This document shows positions 35,124 to 43,032 of a stretch of DNA of 64,000 nucleotides, in pieces. The translations under genes were made by a program, and so were the position numbers. The notes beneath the pieces were generated by a model. It worked only from the letters and a program-made list of their open reading frames with translations. It had not been told where the DNA came from and searched no databases. Each line of letters starts with the position of its first letter. Within the stretch, counting starts at the first letter, position 1. Source of the stretch: Candidatus Acutalibacter stercorigallinarum (GTDB lineage Bacteria > Bacillota > Clostridia > Oscillospirales > Acutalibacteraceae); the NCBI GenBank assembly GCA_019112625.1, contig DXIW01000021.1:1-64000 (forward strand). Direction: 5' to 3'.

Positions 35124-35768
35124 CTATCCGCCCTGGCGGACCGCGATGGCCTTCCGCAGGGGGAACTCGCTGACGCAGAAAAGAAAGGTCTCCTCCTCCA
35201 TCCGCTGGGCCAGGGCGGTGGGGGCGGCGCTGGCGTCCAGGGGCATGGGGGTAAAGGGGATGGTGATGTCCACGGTGGAGTCGGGCCGCAGGCGGAAGCC
35301 CATCTCGCCGGTGAAATTCTCGTCCATCAACCCCCAGAGGGAATAGTCCACGGGGATCTTCAACGCGCCGTGGTAGAGGGCGTAGTGGATCGCCATGAGG
35401 GCCCCTTCCTCGTTGCCGGTGTTGGAGACGGTGACGTGGAGCAGGTAGGTGTAGGGCGGGGCGGTGTACCCGCCGGTATAGCCGAAGTCCTCCGGGGAGG
35501 CCCCCAGGCTCTCCAAGAAGGGGCCGTACTCCACCAGCTCCGCGCTGTTTACGGTGATGGCGTAGCCGTCGGGGTTCTCCGCGGCGTCGGCGAAGAAGTT
35601 GCCGCCCAGCTCCACCGTCTCCCCCATGGGGTGGACCTCCACCGGCTGGTCCAGCTTGCGGCGGTTGGTCTGCACAGCACTGTACAGGCAGAGGGCGGCG
35701 AACAGGGCGGCCAGGAGGAGCACGGCGAAAAGGGCCGCCCGGGCGGGCAGGGAGCGCTGCGGTTTCAT
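35124..35768 (-). CDS. Membrane-anchored hypothetical protein of an ABC-2 operon
   Basis: 214 aa, ATG 35768, overlapping the ATPase stop by 4 bp. One N-terminal membrane helix (about 10-32) places the remaining ~180 residues outside. The outside part looks like a beta-sandwich (VTVSNTGNEEGALMAIHYAL, then STVDITIPFTPMP). No family recognised. Last gene of the operon 38942 to 35124, so it is probably an accessory of that exporter. Confidence 0.75.
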   Translation of the reverse strand: MKPQRSLPARAALFAVLLLAALFAALCLYSAVQTNRRKLDQPVEVHPMGETVELGGNFFADAAENPDGYAITVNSAELVEYGPFLESLGASPEDFGYTGGYTAPPYTYLLHVTVSNTGNEEGALMAIHYALYHGALKIPVDYSLWGLMDENFTGEMGFRLRPDSTVDITIPFTPMPLDASAAPTALAQRMEEETFLFCVSEFPLRKAIAVRQGG

Positions 35769-36424
35769 GGGCAGGCACCGCCTTTCCCGGGGCGGGAGCC
35801 GGTCACCCGGCCGGCGGCCAGGGAGAAGATCTCTCCGGCCAGGTCCTCCAGCAGAGCGCCGTCGTGGCTGGCCAGCACCACCGTGGCCCCTCTGTCCCGC
35901 TCCTCCCGAAGGATGGCCTTTACCAGCTCCACGCCGCTCTCGTCCAGGGCGTTGGTGGGCTCGTCCAGCAGCAGGAGGCCGGGGCGCTCCAGGATGGCGG
36001 CGGCGATGCCCAGCCGCTGCTTCATCCCCAGGGAGTACTTCCGGTACTTTTTGCCCTGGGCGTCCTGAAGGCCCACCCGGGCCAGGGCGGTCTCGATGTC
36101 CCGGGGCCCGGCGGTCCCTTTTACGGCGGCCAGCAGCCGGAGGTTGTCATAGCCGGTGTAGGAGGGGAGGAAGGCGGGGGCTTCCAGCAGGACCCCGAGA
36201 GAAGGGGGGAAGGCCGCGTCTTTCCCCAGGACGGCGCCGTCCACCACCACACAGCCCTCGGTGGGGTAGATGAGGCCGGCGATGAGGCGCAGCAGCATGG
36301 TCTTGCCGGAGCCGTTGACGCCCTGGAGGCCGGTGATCTGGCCTGTGGGGAACCGGCAGCTGACATGGTCGATGACGGCGGCGCCCCCGATGACCTTCGT
36401 CACCTGGTCGAACACGATGGACAT
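35765..36424 (-). CDS. ABC-2 exporter ATPase
   Basis: 219 aa, ATG 36424 after AAAGGAGG. Walker A GVNGSGKTMLL, signature YSLGMKQRLGIA, Walker B LLLLDEPTNALD, H-loop ASHD. Short ATPase of the CcmA/bacitracin-export type. Switch-region sequence is normal, so it should be active. Partner permeases lie just upstream. Confidence 0.88.
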   Translation of the reverse strand: MSIVFDQVTKVIGGAAVIDHVSCRFPTGQITGLQGVNGSGKTMLLRLIAGLIYPTEGCVVVDGAVLGKDAAFPPSLGVLLEAPAFLPSYTGYDNLRLLAAVKGTAGPRDIETALARVGLQDAQGKKYRKYSLGMKQRLGIAAAILERPGLLLLDEPTNALDESGVELVKAILREERDRGATVVLASHDGALLEDLAGEIFSLAAGRVTGSRPGKGGACP

Positions 36425-36426
36425 GG

Positions 36427-37251
36427 TCAGTCCTCCTTTTGTAGGATGTCTGTCTTGCGGAAGAGGGCGGCCCCCAGGGCGGCGCTCAGGACCATGAGGG
36501 CGGCGGTGAGCAGCAGGCCGGCCCCCAGGGACACCCCGTGCTCCATGACTTTGCTGCTGCGCAGGGCCATGGCGTAATTCCCCAGAAGCAGCGGGGAGGG
36601 GCAGTAGGCCGAAACAATCATCACCACAATGGACACCACATAGCTGAGGGTGGGACGGAGGATGAGGCAGAGAAGCATTTGCACCAGGCTGAGGGACAGG
36701 GTCACCAGCAGGGGCAGCAGGGTGAGCTCCAAGGCCATGTCCCAGGGGGAGCCGGCGGCCTGCGGAAGCCCCGCCGCCAGCAGCCCCGGCAGGGCGGGGG
36801 AGACCGTCAGGGTCCAGGCGGCGCCCCGCAGGCTGGCCCACAGGAACACCGCGGCCCAGGCGATGAGGTAAAAGAGCACCACCGCCGCGGCGTTCCAAAG
36901 GCACTTGGAGAGCCACCAGGCCGTCCTGTTCCCGGCGCGCAGAAGCAGCTGCTGGCCCAGGCCCCCCAAGTCGCCGCGCAGGTAGGGCAGGGTGAAGAAC
37001 AGAATGCCCAGGTGGAGGAGGAGCCACAGGAAGGGCGCCTGGAACAGGCCCCGGGGAGGCTCCATCCCGCCGAAGAGGCACAGCAGGTAGTCGCCCCAGG
37101 TGCCGGTGCCCAGCTCCAGGGCCCGGAGCCGGACGGAGCACTCCAGGGAAGCCAGGGTGAGGAAGGCCGCCCAGACCAGGTATTTGGCCCACATGCCCCG
37201 CCGCCACAGGCCCACGGTCAGGTCGAACCGGAGGAGGCTAGAGGCTTTCAT
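36427..37251 (-). CDS. ABC-2 permease subunit, second
   Basis: 274 aa, ATG 37251, overlapping the preceding permease gene by 14 bp. About six membrane helices. No family-specific catalytic motifs; the ABC-2 assignment rests on topology and on its place between a permease and an ATPase gene. Confidence 0.75.
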   Translation of the reverse strand: MKASSLLRFDLTVGLWRRGMWAKYLVWAAFLTLASLECSVRLRALELGTGTWGDYLLCLFGGMEPPRGLFQAPFLWLLLHLGILFFTLPYLRGDLGGLGQQLLLRAGNRTAWWLSKCLWNAAAVVLFYLIAWAAVFLWASLRGAAWTLTVSPALPGLLAAGLPQAAGSPWDMALELTLLPLLVTLSLSLVQMLLCLILRPTLSYVVSIVVMIVSAYCPSPLLLGNYAMALRSSKVMEHGVSLGAGLLLTAALMVLSAALGAALFRKTDILQKED

Positions 37252-38125
37252 GGCGCACCCCCCGGAAGCAGACGGTGAGCAGGACGAAGGCCAGCAGCAG
37301 GGCGGTCACCAGGGCCACCGCCCAGCCCATGACCTGGTAGTGGGGGACCTGGGGGTGGAGAAAGTAGGAGGGCACCCACTCCACCGGCGCGGCGGCGGCC
37401 CAGGCGGTGTACAGGGCGTTCTCGCCGTAGCCCGCCGCCAACGTCAGCAGGAAGGGGACGAACACCACCGCCAGCACGCTGGGGACGTAAAATCCCACCG
37501 CGAAGCTGAGCAGGGCAAAGACCCCGCCGTAGAACACGTCCAGCACAGCGTAGAGAAGCACGTACAGCCCCGGGGCGGTGAAGTACAGGTCAGCCCAGAG
37601 GTTGCCGAAATAGATGTGGTTGTAAAAGTTGTAGCCCGCGAAGGGGGTGACCAGGGGCACCTTCGCCAGCACCAGCAGCAGGTTGACCCCCAGGCTGACT
37701 GCCACCGCCCCGGCCCCGGAGAGGAACACGGCCAGGGCCTTGCCCGCCAGGTACGTTTTCTTGTCCACCCGGGTGTAGATGTTTTTCAGGTAGCCGCTTT
37801 TGCGCTCGGTACAGTAGGACCAGCTGAAGGGTAGGGCCGCCCCCACAGGCAGCAGCGCGTAGAACAGGGCGGCGGCCAGGGAGAGGTCGTCCCCGCCCAC
37901 CCAGGAGTTGTAAAAGGTGAACAGGGGCAGGTCCGGGTTGTGGGCGAGCTGGCCGTCCACCTGGTTGGCCAGGACCTGGCCGGGGTTGTAGGAGGCCCGG
38001 ACCTCAATCATATAGACGGCACTGAGGACGGAAAACAGGAGCAGCAGGGCCGTGCCCAGCAGGAAAGCCTTGGAGCAGAAGGCCTTCCTGCACTCGGCCC
38101 CCGCCACCCGGAAGAAGGTTTTCAT
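37238..38125 (-). CDS. ABC-2 permease subunit, first
   Basis: 295 aa, ATG 38125, directly after the lipoprotein stop. Six or more helices; TM1 is near residue 20-42, then an outside loop (NPGQVLANQVDGQLAHNP). The cytoplasmic CTERKSGYLKNIYTRV segment resembles the coupling region of ABC-2 permeases. Substrate unknown. Confidence 0.8.
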   Translation of the reverse strand: MKTFFRVAGAECRKAFCSKAFLLGTALLLLFSVLSAVYMIEVRASYNPGQVLANQVDGQLAHNPDLPLFTFYNSWVGGDDLSLAAALFYALLPVGAALPFSWSYCTERKSGYLKNIYTRVDKKTYLAGKALAVFLSGAGAVAVSLGVNLLLVLAKVPLVTPFAGYNFYNHIYFGNLWADLYFTAPGLYVLLYAVLDVFYGGVFALLSFAVGFYVPSVLAVVFVPFLLTLAAGYGENALYTAWAAAAPVEWVPSYFLHPQVPHYQVMGWAVALVTALLLAFVLLTVCFRGVRHESL

Positions 38126-38126
38126 C

Positions 38127-38942
38127 TCAGCCCTCCTGTTCCGGGAAGAGGGCGAACAGCTTGCGGGTGGTGTCGCCGCTCATCTCCTGCTCCAGGGAGG
38201 GGGCCTCGTTGACCTCCAGGTAGACGTTTCCCCCCTCCACATAGGAGGGGCCGCAGAACAGCCCCAGCTGGAAGGTGACCGGTTCCCCCTCCTGGATGCG
38301 GTAGGCGAAGAAGTCGTGGCCCTTGTCCAGGTCCGGGTCGTCCTCCTGGGGGCGCAGGCTGAAATAGGTGGCGGCCGGGTACATCTCCTCCTCCATCTGC
38401 TGTGTCATTCGGTCCTGGAGGGCCACGCCGGAAAGCTCGCCGGCGTCGGCGATGATCGCCGCATCGCTCCCCGCCGGGGCGGTGTAGGAGGCCTCCAGCT
38501 CCACCAGCACGAAGGACATGTTCTCCAGGATCGCCTGGTCCTCGATCTGACAGCCGTACAGGTCCACCCCGGATTCGTAGATGGAGCCGAAGGCTTCCGC
38601 GCCCTTCAGGGTGTAGGTGAGGCCCTGGGTGCCCCGCTCGATGGGGAGGTCCGCAAATTCCGGGTCATCGTAGTGCACGGTGTACACCCGGTAGGCGGAG
38701 AAGGACCCGCCCGGGCCCTTGATCTCCATGTCGTCCTCGGGGGCGGGGGGCACCACCACGTAGGGCCGCCCCTCGTCGGTGTAGCCGTCGATGCCGTCGT
38801 CCTCCGGGTCCGCGGCCTGCTGGACGGCCTGCTGGGCCTGTTGAACGGTCTGCTGAATCTGTTCGTCCAGGGCTTTGTAGGAGCAGCCGGTGCAGAGGAG
38901 CATCGCGCCGGCGGCCAGCGCCAGGATGGGGCGTGATTTCAT
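38127..38942 (-). CDS. Lipoprotein heading the ABC-2 operon
   Basis: 271 aa from ATG 38942, with AGGAGG 9 nt upstream; the in-frame TTG at 38951 lies too close to that site. Lipobox LCTGC (Cys20), then a Gln-rich coiled stretch (IQQTVQQAQQAVQQAA) and a ~200-residue outside domain without recognised family. As first gene of a five-gene exporter operon it may capture the substrate or shield the transporter; inferred. Confidence 0.75.
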   Translation of the reverse strand: MKSRPILALAAGAMLLCTGCSYKALDEQIQQTVQQAQQAVQQAADPEDDGIDGYTDEGRPYVVVPPAPEDDMEIKGPGGSFSAYRVYTVHYDDPEFADLPIERGTQGLTYTLKGAEAFGSIYESGVDLYGCQIEDQAILENMSFVLVELEASYTAPAGSDAAIIADAGELSGVALQDRMTQQMEEEMYPAATYFSLRPQEDDPDLDKGHDFFAYRIQEGEPVTFQLGLFCGPSYVEGGNVYLEVNEAPSLEQEMSGDTTRKLFALFPEQEG

Positions 38943-39047
38943 GGCAGTCAACCTCCTTTTTTTATTAGACGGAGGACGGGGACGGAAGGTAAGGCCCGGG
39001 GAAAATTTGTTTGCGGGATGGCGTGGGCGGCGGGAGGAAACTGCTTA

Positions 39048-39076
39048 TTGCCAAACCTGCCCCGCCCAGGTATAAT
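39048..39076 (+). promoter_or_regulatory. Promoter of the TetR-family gene
   Basis: TTGCCA (39048-39053), 17-bp spacer, perfect TATAAT (39071-39076). Confidence 0.7.
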
Positions 39077-39079
39077 ACT

Positions 39080-39096
39080 CCAAAAGAACATTTTGG
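39080..39096. promoter_or_regulatory. Candidate TetR-family operator
   Basis: Perfect inverted repeat CCAAAA-N5-TTTTGG at the transcription start, immediately downstream of the -10. This fits autorepression by the protein encoded next, and possibly control of the divergent ABC-2 operon starting at 38942. Confidence 0.5.
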
Positions 39097-39115
39097 AGAG
39101 GCGGGAGGAGACGCT

Positions 39116-39664
39116 GTGCCCATGGACATGAAAGGGGTCATCGCCCAGGCGGCCATGACGCTGCTGCTGGAAAAGCATGTGAAAAAGCTGACGGTAAAGG
39201 ACATCGTGGAGGAGTGCCACATCACCCGGCAGACCTTTTACTACCACTTCGCCGACATCCCGGAGATGTTCCGGTGGATCTTGGAGCAGCAGGGCCAGCG
39301 GGTCCTGCTGGAGGCCAAGGCCCAGGAGGGCGGCAGGGAGGGCCTGCGCAGCATGTTCGTCATGGCGCTGGAGGCCATGCCCTACCTGCGCCGAGCGGAG
39401 CGCACCGCCTACGGCCGGGAGCTGCAGCAGCTGGTGGCCCAGTCCATCGAAAACATATTTGAGAAGGTCATCGAGGAGCGGGGGCTCTACGCCCAGTGCA
39501 GCCGCCCGGAGGTAAAGCTCATCGTCCGGTACCACGTGGGGGCTATCCTGGGGCTGTTCCAGACCTGGACCGACGAGGACACCCAGCACCTGGACGACAT
39601 CGTGGCCACCGTGTTCCAGCTGATGACCGAGGGCATCCCGCCAAAAGGGGAGACAAAGGAATAA
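39116..39664 (+). CDS. TetR-family transcriptional regulator
   Basis: 182 aa from GTG 39116, with GGGAGG 7 nt upstream; the in-frame ATG at 39122 is an alternative. N-terminal helix-turn-helix typical of TetR (LTVKDIVEECHITRQTFYYHF). The C-terminal domain resembles the group with DhaS/TetR_C_8-like ends (VRYHVGAILGLFQTW). Divergent from the ABC-2 exporter operon, which it may repress. Effector unknown. Confidence 0.85.
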   Translation: MPMDMKGVIAQAAMTLLLEKHVKKLTVKDIVEECHITRQTFYYHFADIPEMFRWILEQQGQRVLLEAKAQEGGREGLRSMFVMALEAMPYLRRAERTAYGRELQQLVAQSIENIFEKVIEERGLYAQCSRPEVKLIVRYHVGAILGLFQTWTDEDTQHLDDIVATVFQLMTEGIPPKGETKE

Positions 39665-39681
39665 GATCGATTGACAGTTTT

Positions 39682-39716
39682 GCCGGCGTGTCAGGTTTTT
39701 TGACACGCCGGCTTTT
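39682..39716 (+). terminator. Terminator of the TetR-family gene
   Basis: 12-bp perfect stem GCCGGCGTGTCA / TGACACGCCGGC followed by TTTTG. Confidence 0.9.
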
Positions 39717-39806
39717 GTGTCTGGACACAACGCGAAAACTGCACATGGACGGCTTCCCCCTTTGGAGGTACCATAGGGGCAGAATCAAAAGAAAGGGGAG
39801 AGCCGG

Positions 39807-40229
39807 ATGTCCCATGAGATTATGAGCGTAAAGCTGTGCGAGCTGGACGAGCGGATTGCAAGGCTTCACAGCCGGGTGCGGCTGACGGAGACCACGGACA
39901 CCGCCGCCCTGCGCCGGGAAGTGAAATCCCTGGAGCGCCAGTGCGCGGAGACAGCCATGACACTGCGTCAGAAGCTGGGCTACACCAAAGGCACCATCGC
40001 TGGAGAGCTTTGTGAGACCTACGAAACCGCGGAAAACCGAATGGACGGGATGCGGCGGCGCCTGGCGGGCATCATCGCCCGCAGCGAGGCCCCGGCGGAG
40101 GAGGAGACCCTGTTGGCGGAATACGCTCTGGACTTCGCCCTGCTGGCCGCCGACCGGGCGCTGCTGCTTTCCATGAAGGCCATCTGCGCCCAGCGGGACG
40201 CGGAACGAGAGGAGAGAAAACTGTCATGA
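39807..40229 (+). CDS. Small helical/coiled-coil protein before the FtsH paralogue
   Basis: 140 aa, ATG 39807 after GGGGAGAG. Almost entirely charged amphipathic helix (ELDERIARLHSRV, LRREVKSLERQC, TYETAENRMDGMRRRLAG) with an Ala/Leu-rich C-terminal helix. No membrane segment and no recognised family. The stop overlaps the FtsH start by 4 bp, indicating coupling; it may be an adaptor or regulator of the protease, which is inferred only from position. Confidence 0.75.
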   Translation: MSHEIMSVKLCELDERIARLHSRVRLTETTDTAALRREVKSLERQCAETAMTLRQKLGYTKGTIAGELCETYETAENRMDGMRRRLAGIIARSEAPAEEETLLAEYALDFALLAADRALLLSMKAICAQRDAEREERKLS

Positions 40230-42052
40230 AAGAGATAAAATCCACGAAAAAACCCCTCATCTACTACGGGCTCATCGTGCTGGCGGTGCTGCTGCTGTTC
40301 AACATGCTCATCACGCCCATGATCGCCCAGCGCCAGGTGGTGGAGGTGGACTACGGCACCTTCGTCCAGATGGCGGAGGAGAAAAACCTGGGCCTGGTAG
40401 AGGTGGACGAGACCGAGAACCAGGTGGTGTTTACCGACAAGGACAACACCACCGTCTACAAGGCGGGGATGATCCCCGACCCGGACCTGGCGCAGCTGCT
40501 GAAGGACTCCGGGGCCGCCTATTCCGGGCAGATTCTGGAGCAGGTGAACCCCCTCATCAGCTTCCTCATCAGCTGGGTGCTGCCCATCGCCCTGTTTGCC
40601 GCGTTGGGCTATTACATGAACAAAAAGCTGATGCAGCGGGCCGGGGGCCCCAACGCCATGCGTTTTGGCAAGGCCAACGCCAAGGTGTACGTCCAGTCCA
40701 CCAAGGGCATCAAATTCGCCGACGTGGCCGGGGAGGACGAGGCCAAGGAGAGCCTGGCGGAGATCGTGGACTACCTCCACGACCCAAAAAAGTACACCGA
40801 GGCGGGCGCCGCCATGCCCAAGGGCATTTTGCTGGTGGGCCCTCCCGGTACCGGCAAGACCATGCTGGCCAAGGCCGTGGCCGGGGAGTCCGGCGTTCCC
40901 TTCTTCTCCATGTCCGGCTCGGAATTTGTGGAGATGTTCGTGGGCATGGGGGCCAGTAAGGTCCGGGACCTGTTCCAGCAGGCCAAGGAGAAGGCCCCCT
41001 GCATTGTGTTCATCGATGAGATCGACGCCATCGGCCAGAAGCGCAACAGCGGCAACTTGGGCGGCAACGATGAGCGGGAGCAGACCCTGAACCAGCTCCT
41101 CACGGAGATGGACGGCTTTGAGGAGAACACCGGTGTCATCATTCTGGCGGCCACCAACCGCCCGGAGAGTCTGGACCCCGCCCTCACCCGTCCCGGCCGG
41201 TTCGACCGGCGGGTGCCGGTGGAGCTCCCTGATTTGCAGGGCCGGGAGGCCATTTTGAAGGTCCACGCCAAGAAGATCCATGTGGCCCCGGACGTGGACT
41301 TCCACACCATCGCCCGGATGGCGGCGGGGGCTTCCGGCGCGGAGCTGGCCAACATCATCAACGAGGCCGCCCTGCGGGCGGTGCGCAACCACCGGAAGGT
41401 GGTCACCCAGGCGGATTTGGAGGAGAGCATCGAGACGGTCATCGCCGGGTACCAGAAGAAGAATGCCGTCCTCTCCGACAAGGAGAAGCTCATCGTCTCC
41501 TACCATGAGATCGGCCACGCATTGGTGGCGGCCAAACAGTCCCACTCCGCCCCGGTGCAGAAGATCACCATCATCCCCCGCACCAGCGGCGCTTTGGGCT
41601 ACACCATGCAGGTGGACGCCGGAGAGAAGAACCTGCTCTCCAAAGAGGAACTGGAAAACAAGCTCGCCACCCTCACCGGCGGCCGGGCTGCAGAGGAAGT
41701 GGTGTTCGGCTCCGTTACCACCGGGGCCAGTAACGACATCGAGCAGGCCACCAAGCTGGCCCGGGCCATGATCACCCGCTACGGCATGAGCACGGACTTC
41801 GACATGGTGGCGTTGGAGACGGTGCAGAACCAGTACCTGGGCGGGGACACGTCCTTGGCCTGCTCCGCCGAGACCGCCGCGAAGATCGACCAGCAGGTGG
41901 TGGAGCTGGTGAAGTCCCAGCACGCCAAGGCAAAGCAGATTTTGACGGAGAACAGCGCGAAGCTCCACGAGCTGGCGAAATACCTCTACGAGAAAGAGAC
42001 CATCACCGGCCAGGAGTTTATGGACATTCTGGAAGGGGGCGGCGCAGCATGA
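40226..42052 (+). CDS. ftsH: FtsH-family membrane AAA+ zinc protease, accessory paralogue
   Basis: 608 aa, ATG 40226. TM1 is at 12-31, an outside domain at about 35-108, TM2 at about 110-129. AAA+ module: Walker A GPPGTGKT at 205-212, pore loop MFVGMGAS, Walker B IVFIDEIDAIG, SRH TNRPESLDPALTRPGRFDRR. Zinc protease site HEIGH at 427-431, where the usual form is HEAGH. It degrades membrane and short-lived soluble proteins. The setting (coiled-coil protein, DUF308 protein, HEAT protein) differs from the usual housekeeping tilS-hpt neighbourhood, so it is probably a second copy with a special role. Confidence 0.9.
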   Translation: MKEIKSTKKPLIYYGLIVLAVLLLFNMLITPMIAQRQVVEVDYGTFVQMAEEKNLGLVEVDETENQVVFTDKDNTTVYKAGMIPDPDLAQLLKDSGAAYSGQILEQVNPLISFLISWVLPIALFAALGYYMNKKLMQRAGGPNAMRFGKANAKVYVQSTKGIKFADVAGEDEAKESLAEIVDYLHDPKKYTEAGAAMPKGILLVGPPGTGKTMLAKAVAGESGVPFFSMSGSEFVEMFVGMGASKVRDLFQQAKEKAPCIVFIDEIDAIGQKRNSGNLGGNDEREQTLNQLLTEMDGFEENTGVIILAATNRPESLDPALTRPGRFDRRVPVELPDLQGREAILKVHAKKIHVAPDVDFHTIARMAAGASGAELANIINEAALRAVRNHRKVVTQADLEESIETVIAGYQKKNAVLSDKEKLIVSYHEIGHALVAAKQSHSAPVQKITIIPRTSGALGYTMQVDAGEKNLLSKEELENKLATLTGGRAAEEVVFGSVTTGASNDIEQATKLARAMITRYGMSTDFDMVALETVQNQYLGGDTSLACSAETAAKIDQQVVELVKSQHAKAKQILTENSAKLHELAKYLYEKETITGQEFMDILEGGGAA

Positions 42053-42591
42053 GGGAAAGGACGCCCTGGTACCGGCGGGTAAACTGGTGGGAGCTTATCG
42101 CAGGCATTGTGATGATTGCCTTAGGAGTAGCCTCCCTTGCCCGGCCCAGCCTGGCGGTAACGGGCCTGGTGTACGCCTACGGCGCTGCCGGGGTGATTGT
42201 GGGCGTGGCGGACATCCTCCGGTACATCCGGGTGGAGCGGTACACAGGCTTTGGGCCTATGGTCTCCCTGGTGGCCGGGGTGCTCAGCGTCATGGCCGGC
42301 GTGGTGATTCTGGTCAACCCCCGGGTGGGCATGGCGGTGTTCTCCCTGCTGTTTGCCCTGTGGTTCATCACCCACTGCATCTCCCGGCTGGCGAGCCTCT
42401 CTTGGTTGCGGTTTGTGGCGGGCCGGGGGGCCTATTACGCCGCCGTGGTGCTCAATCTCATCGGGCTTGTTCTGGGGGTGCTGCTGGTGGTGCTGCCCAC
42501 AGCATCCCTCCTGGCTTTGGGCTACCTGGCCGGGGTGTACCTCATCGTCCTGGGGGTGGAGAGTTTGGTGATGGCGTTTGTGGCCCTGTAG
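42049..42591 (+). CDS. HdeD/DUF308-like membrane protein
   Basis: 180 aa, ATG 42049, overlapping the FtsH stop by 4 bp. Six hydrophobic helices in three hairpin-like pairs, each with a Gly-rich start (WWELIAGIVMIALGVASLA, GAAGVIVGVADILRYI, and so on), the pattern of HdeD. HdeD is an acid-stress membrane protein in enterobacteria; here it may be a stress partner or substrate of the protease. Confidence 0.8.
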   Translation: MRERTPWYRRVNWWELIAGIVMIALGVASLARPSLAVTGLVYAYGAAGVIVGVADILRYIRVERYTGFGPMVSLVAGVLSVMAGVVILVNPRVGMAVFSLLFALWFITHCISRLASLSWLRFVAGRGAYYAAVVLNLIGLVLGVLLVVLPTASLLALGYLAGVYLIVLGVESLVMAFVAL

Positions 42592-42634
42592 ACAGGGCCG
42601 CGAGAAGAAAAATCAGTGAGAAAAGAAAATCGGA

Positions 42635-42964
42635 ATGAGCAAACTGGAAAAAATCGAAAAGTACGTGGCAGGCCATAAGGAGGAGAAGCTGGTAAAGCTG
42701 GCCCAGGACAAGGACCAGGAGGTGCGCCTGGCGGCCATCGCCGGGCTGGGCAAGGTGGGGAAGGACGACGGCTTTAACCTGCTGATCACCCTGCTTTCCG
42801 ACGGGGACCCGCGGCTGCGGGCCGCCAGTGCCAAGGCCCTGGGGGAGCTGGGCAACGAGCACGCCACCGCCCACCTGACCCACCGCCTGGAGCACGAGAC
42901 CGACGCAGAGGTGACCGCCGCCATCAAGGAGGCCGTGTCCACCCTGCACAACGCGGCAGAGTAA
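42635..42964 (+). CDS. Small HEAT-repeat protein
   Basis: 109 aa, ATG 42635 with a weak purine-rich ribosome site. Two to three HEAT-like repeats (DQEVRLAAIAGLGKVG, DPRLRAASAKALGELG, DAEVTAAIKEAVSTL). A soluble protein-binding scaffold; last gene of the FtsH operon. Confidence 0.8.
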   Translation: MSKLEKIEKYVAGHKEEKLVKLAQDKDQEVRLAAIAGLGKVGKDDGFNLLITLLSDGDPRLRAASAKALGELGNEHATAHLTHRLEHETDAEVTAAIKEAVSTLHNAAE

Positions 42965-42989
42965 CTGGGGTAGGAACATAGAAAGGCAA

Positions 42990-43020
42990 GGGCCGGGAGT
43001 GATCCCGGCCCCTGGCTTTT
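42990..43020. terminator. Terminator of the FtsH operon, probably bidirectional
   Basis: GGGCCGGGA / TCCCGGCCC with a 4-nt loop, then CTGGCTTTTT on plus. It also lies 13-43 bp after the stop of the minus-strand exporter gene. Confidence 0.75.
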
Positions 43021-43032
43021 TCCCAATACCGA

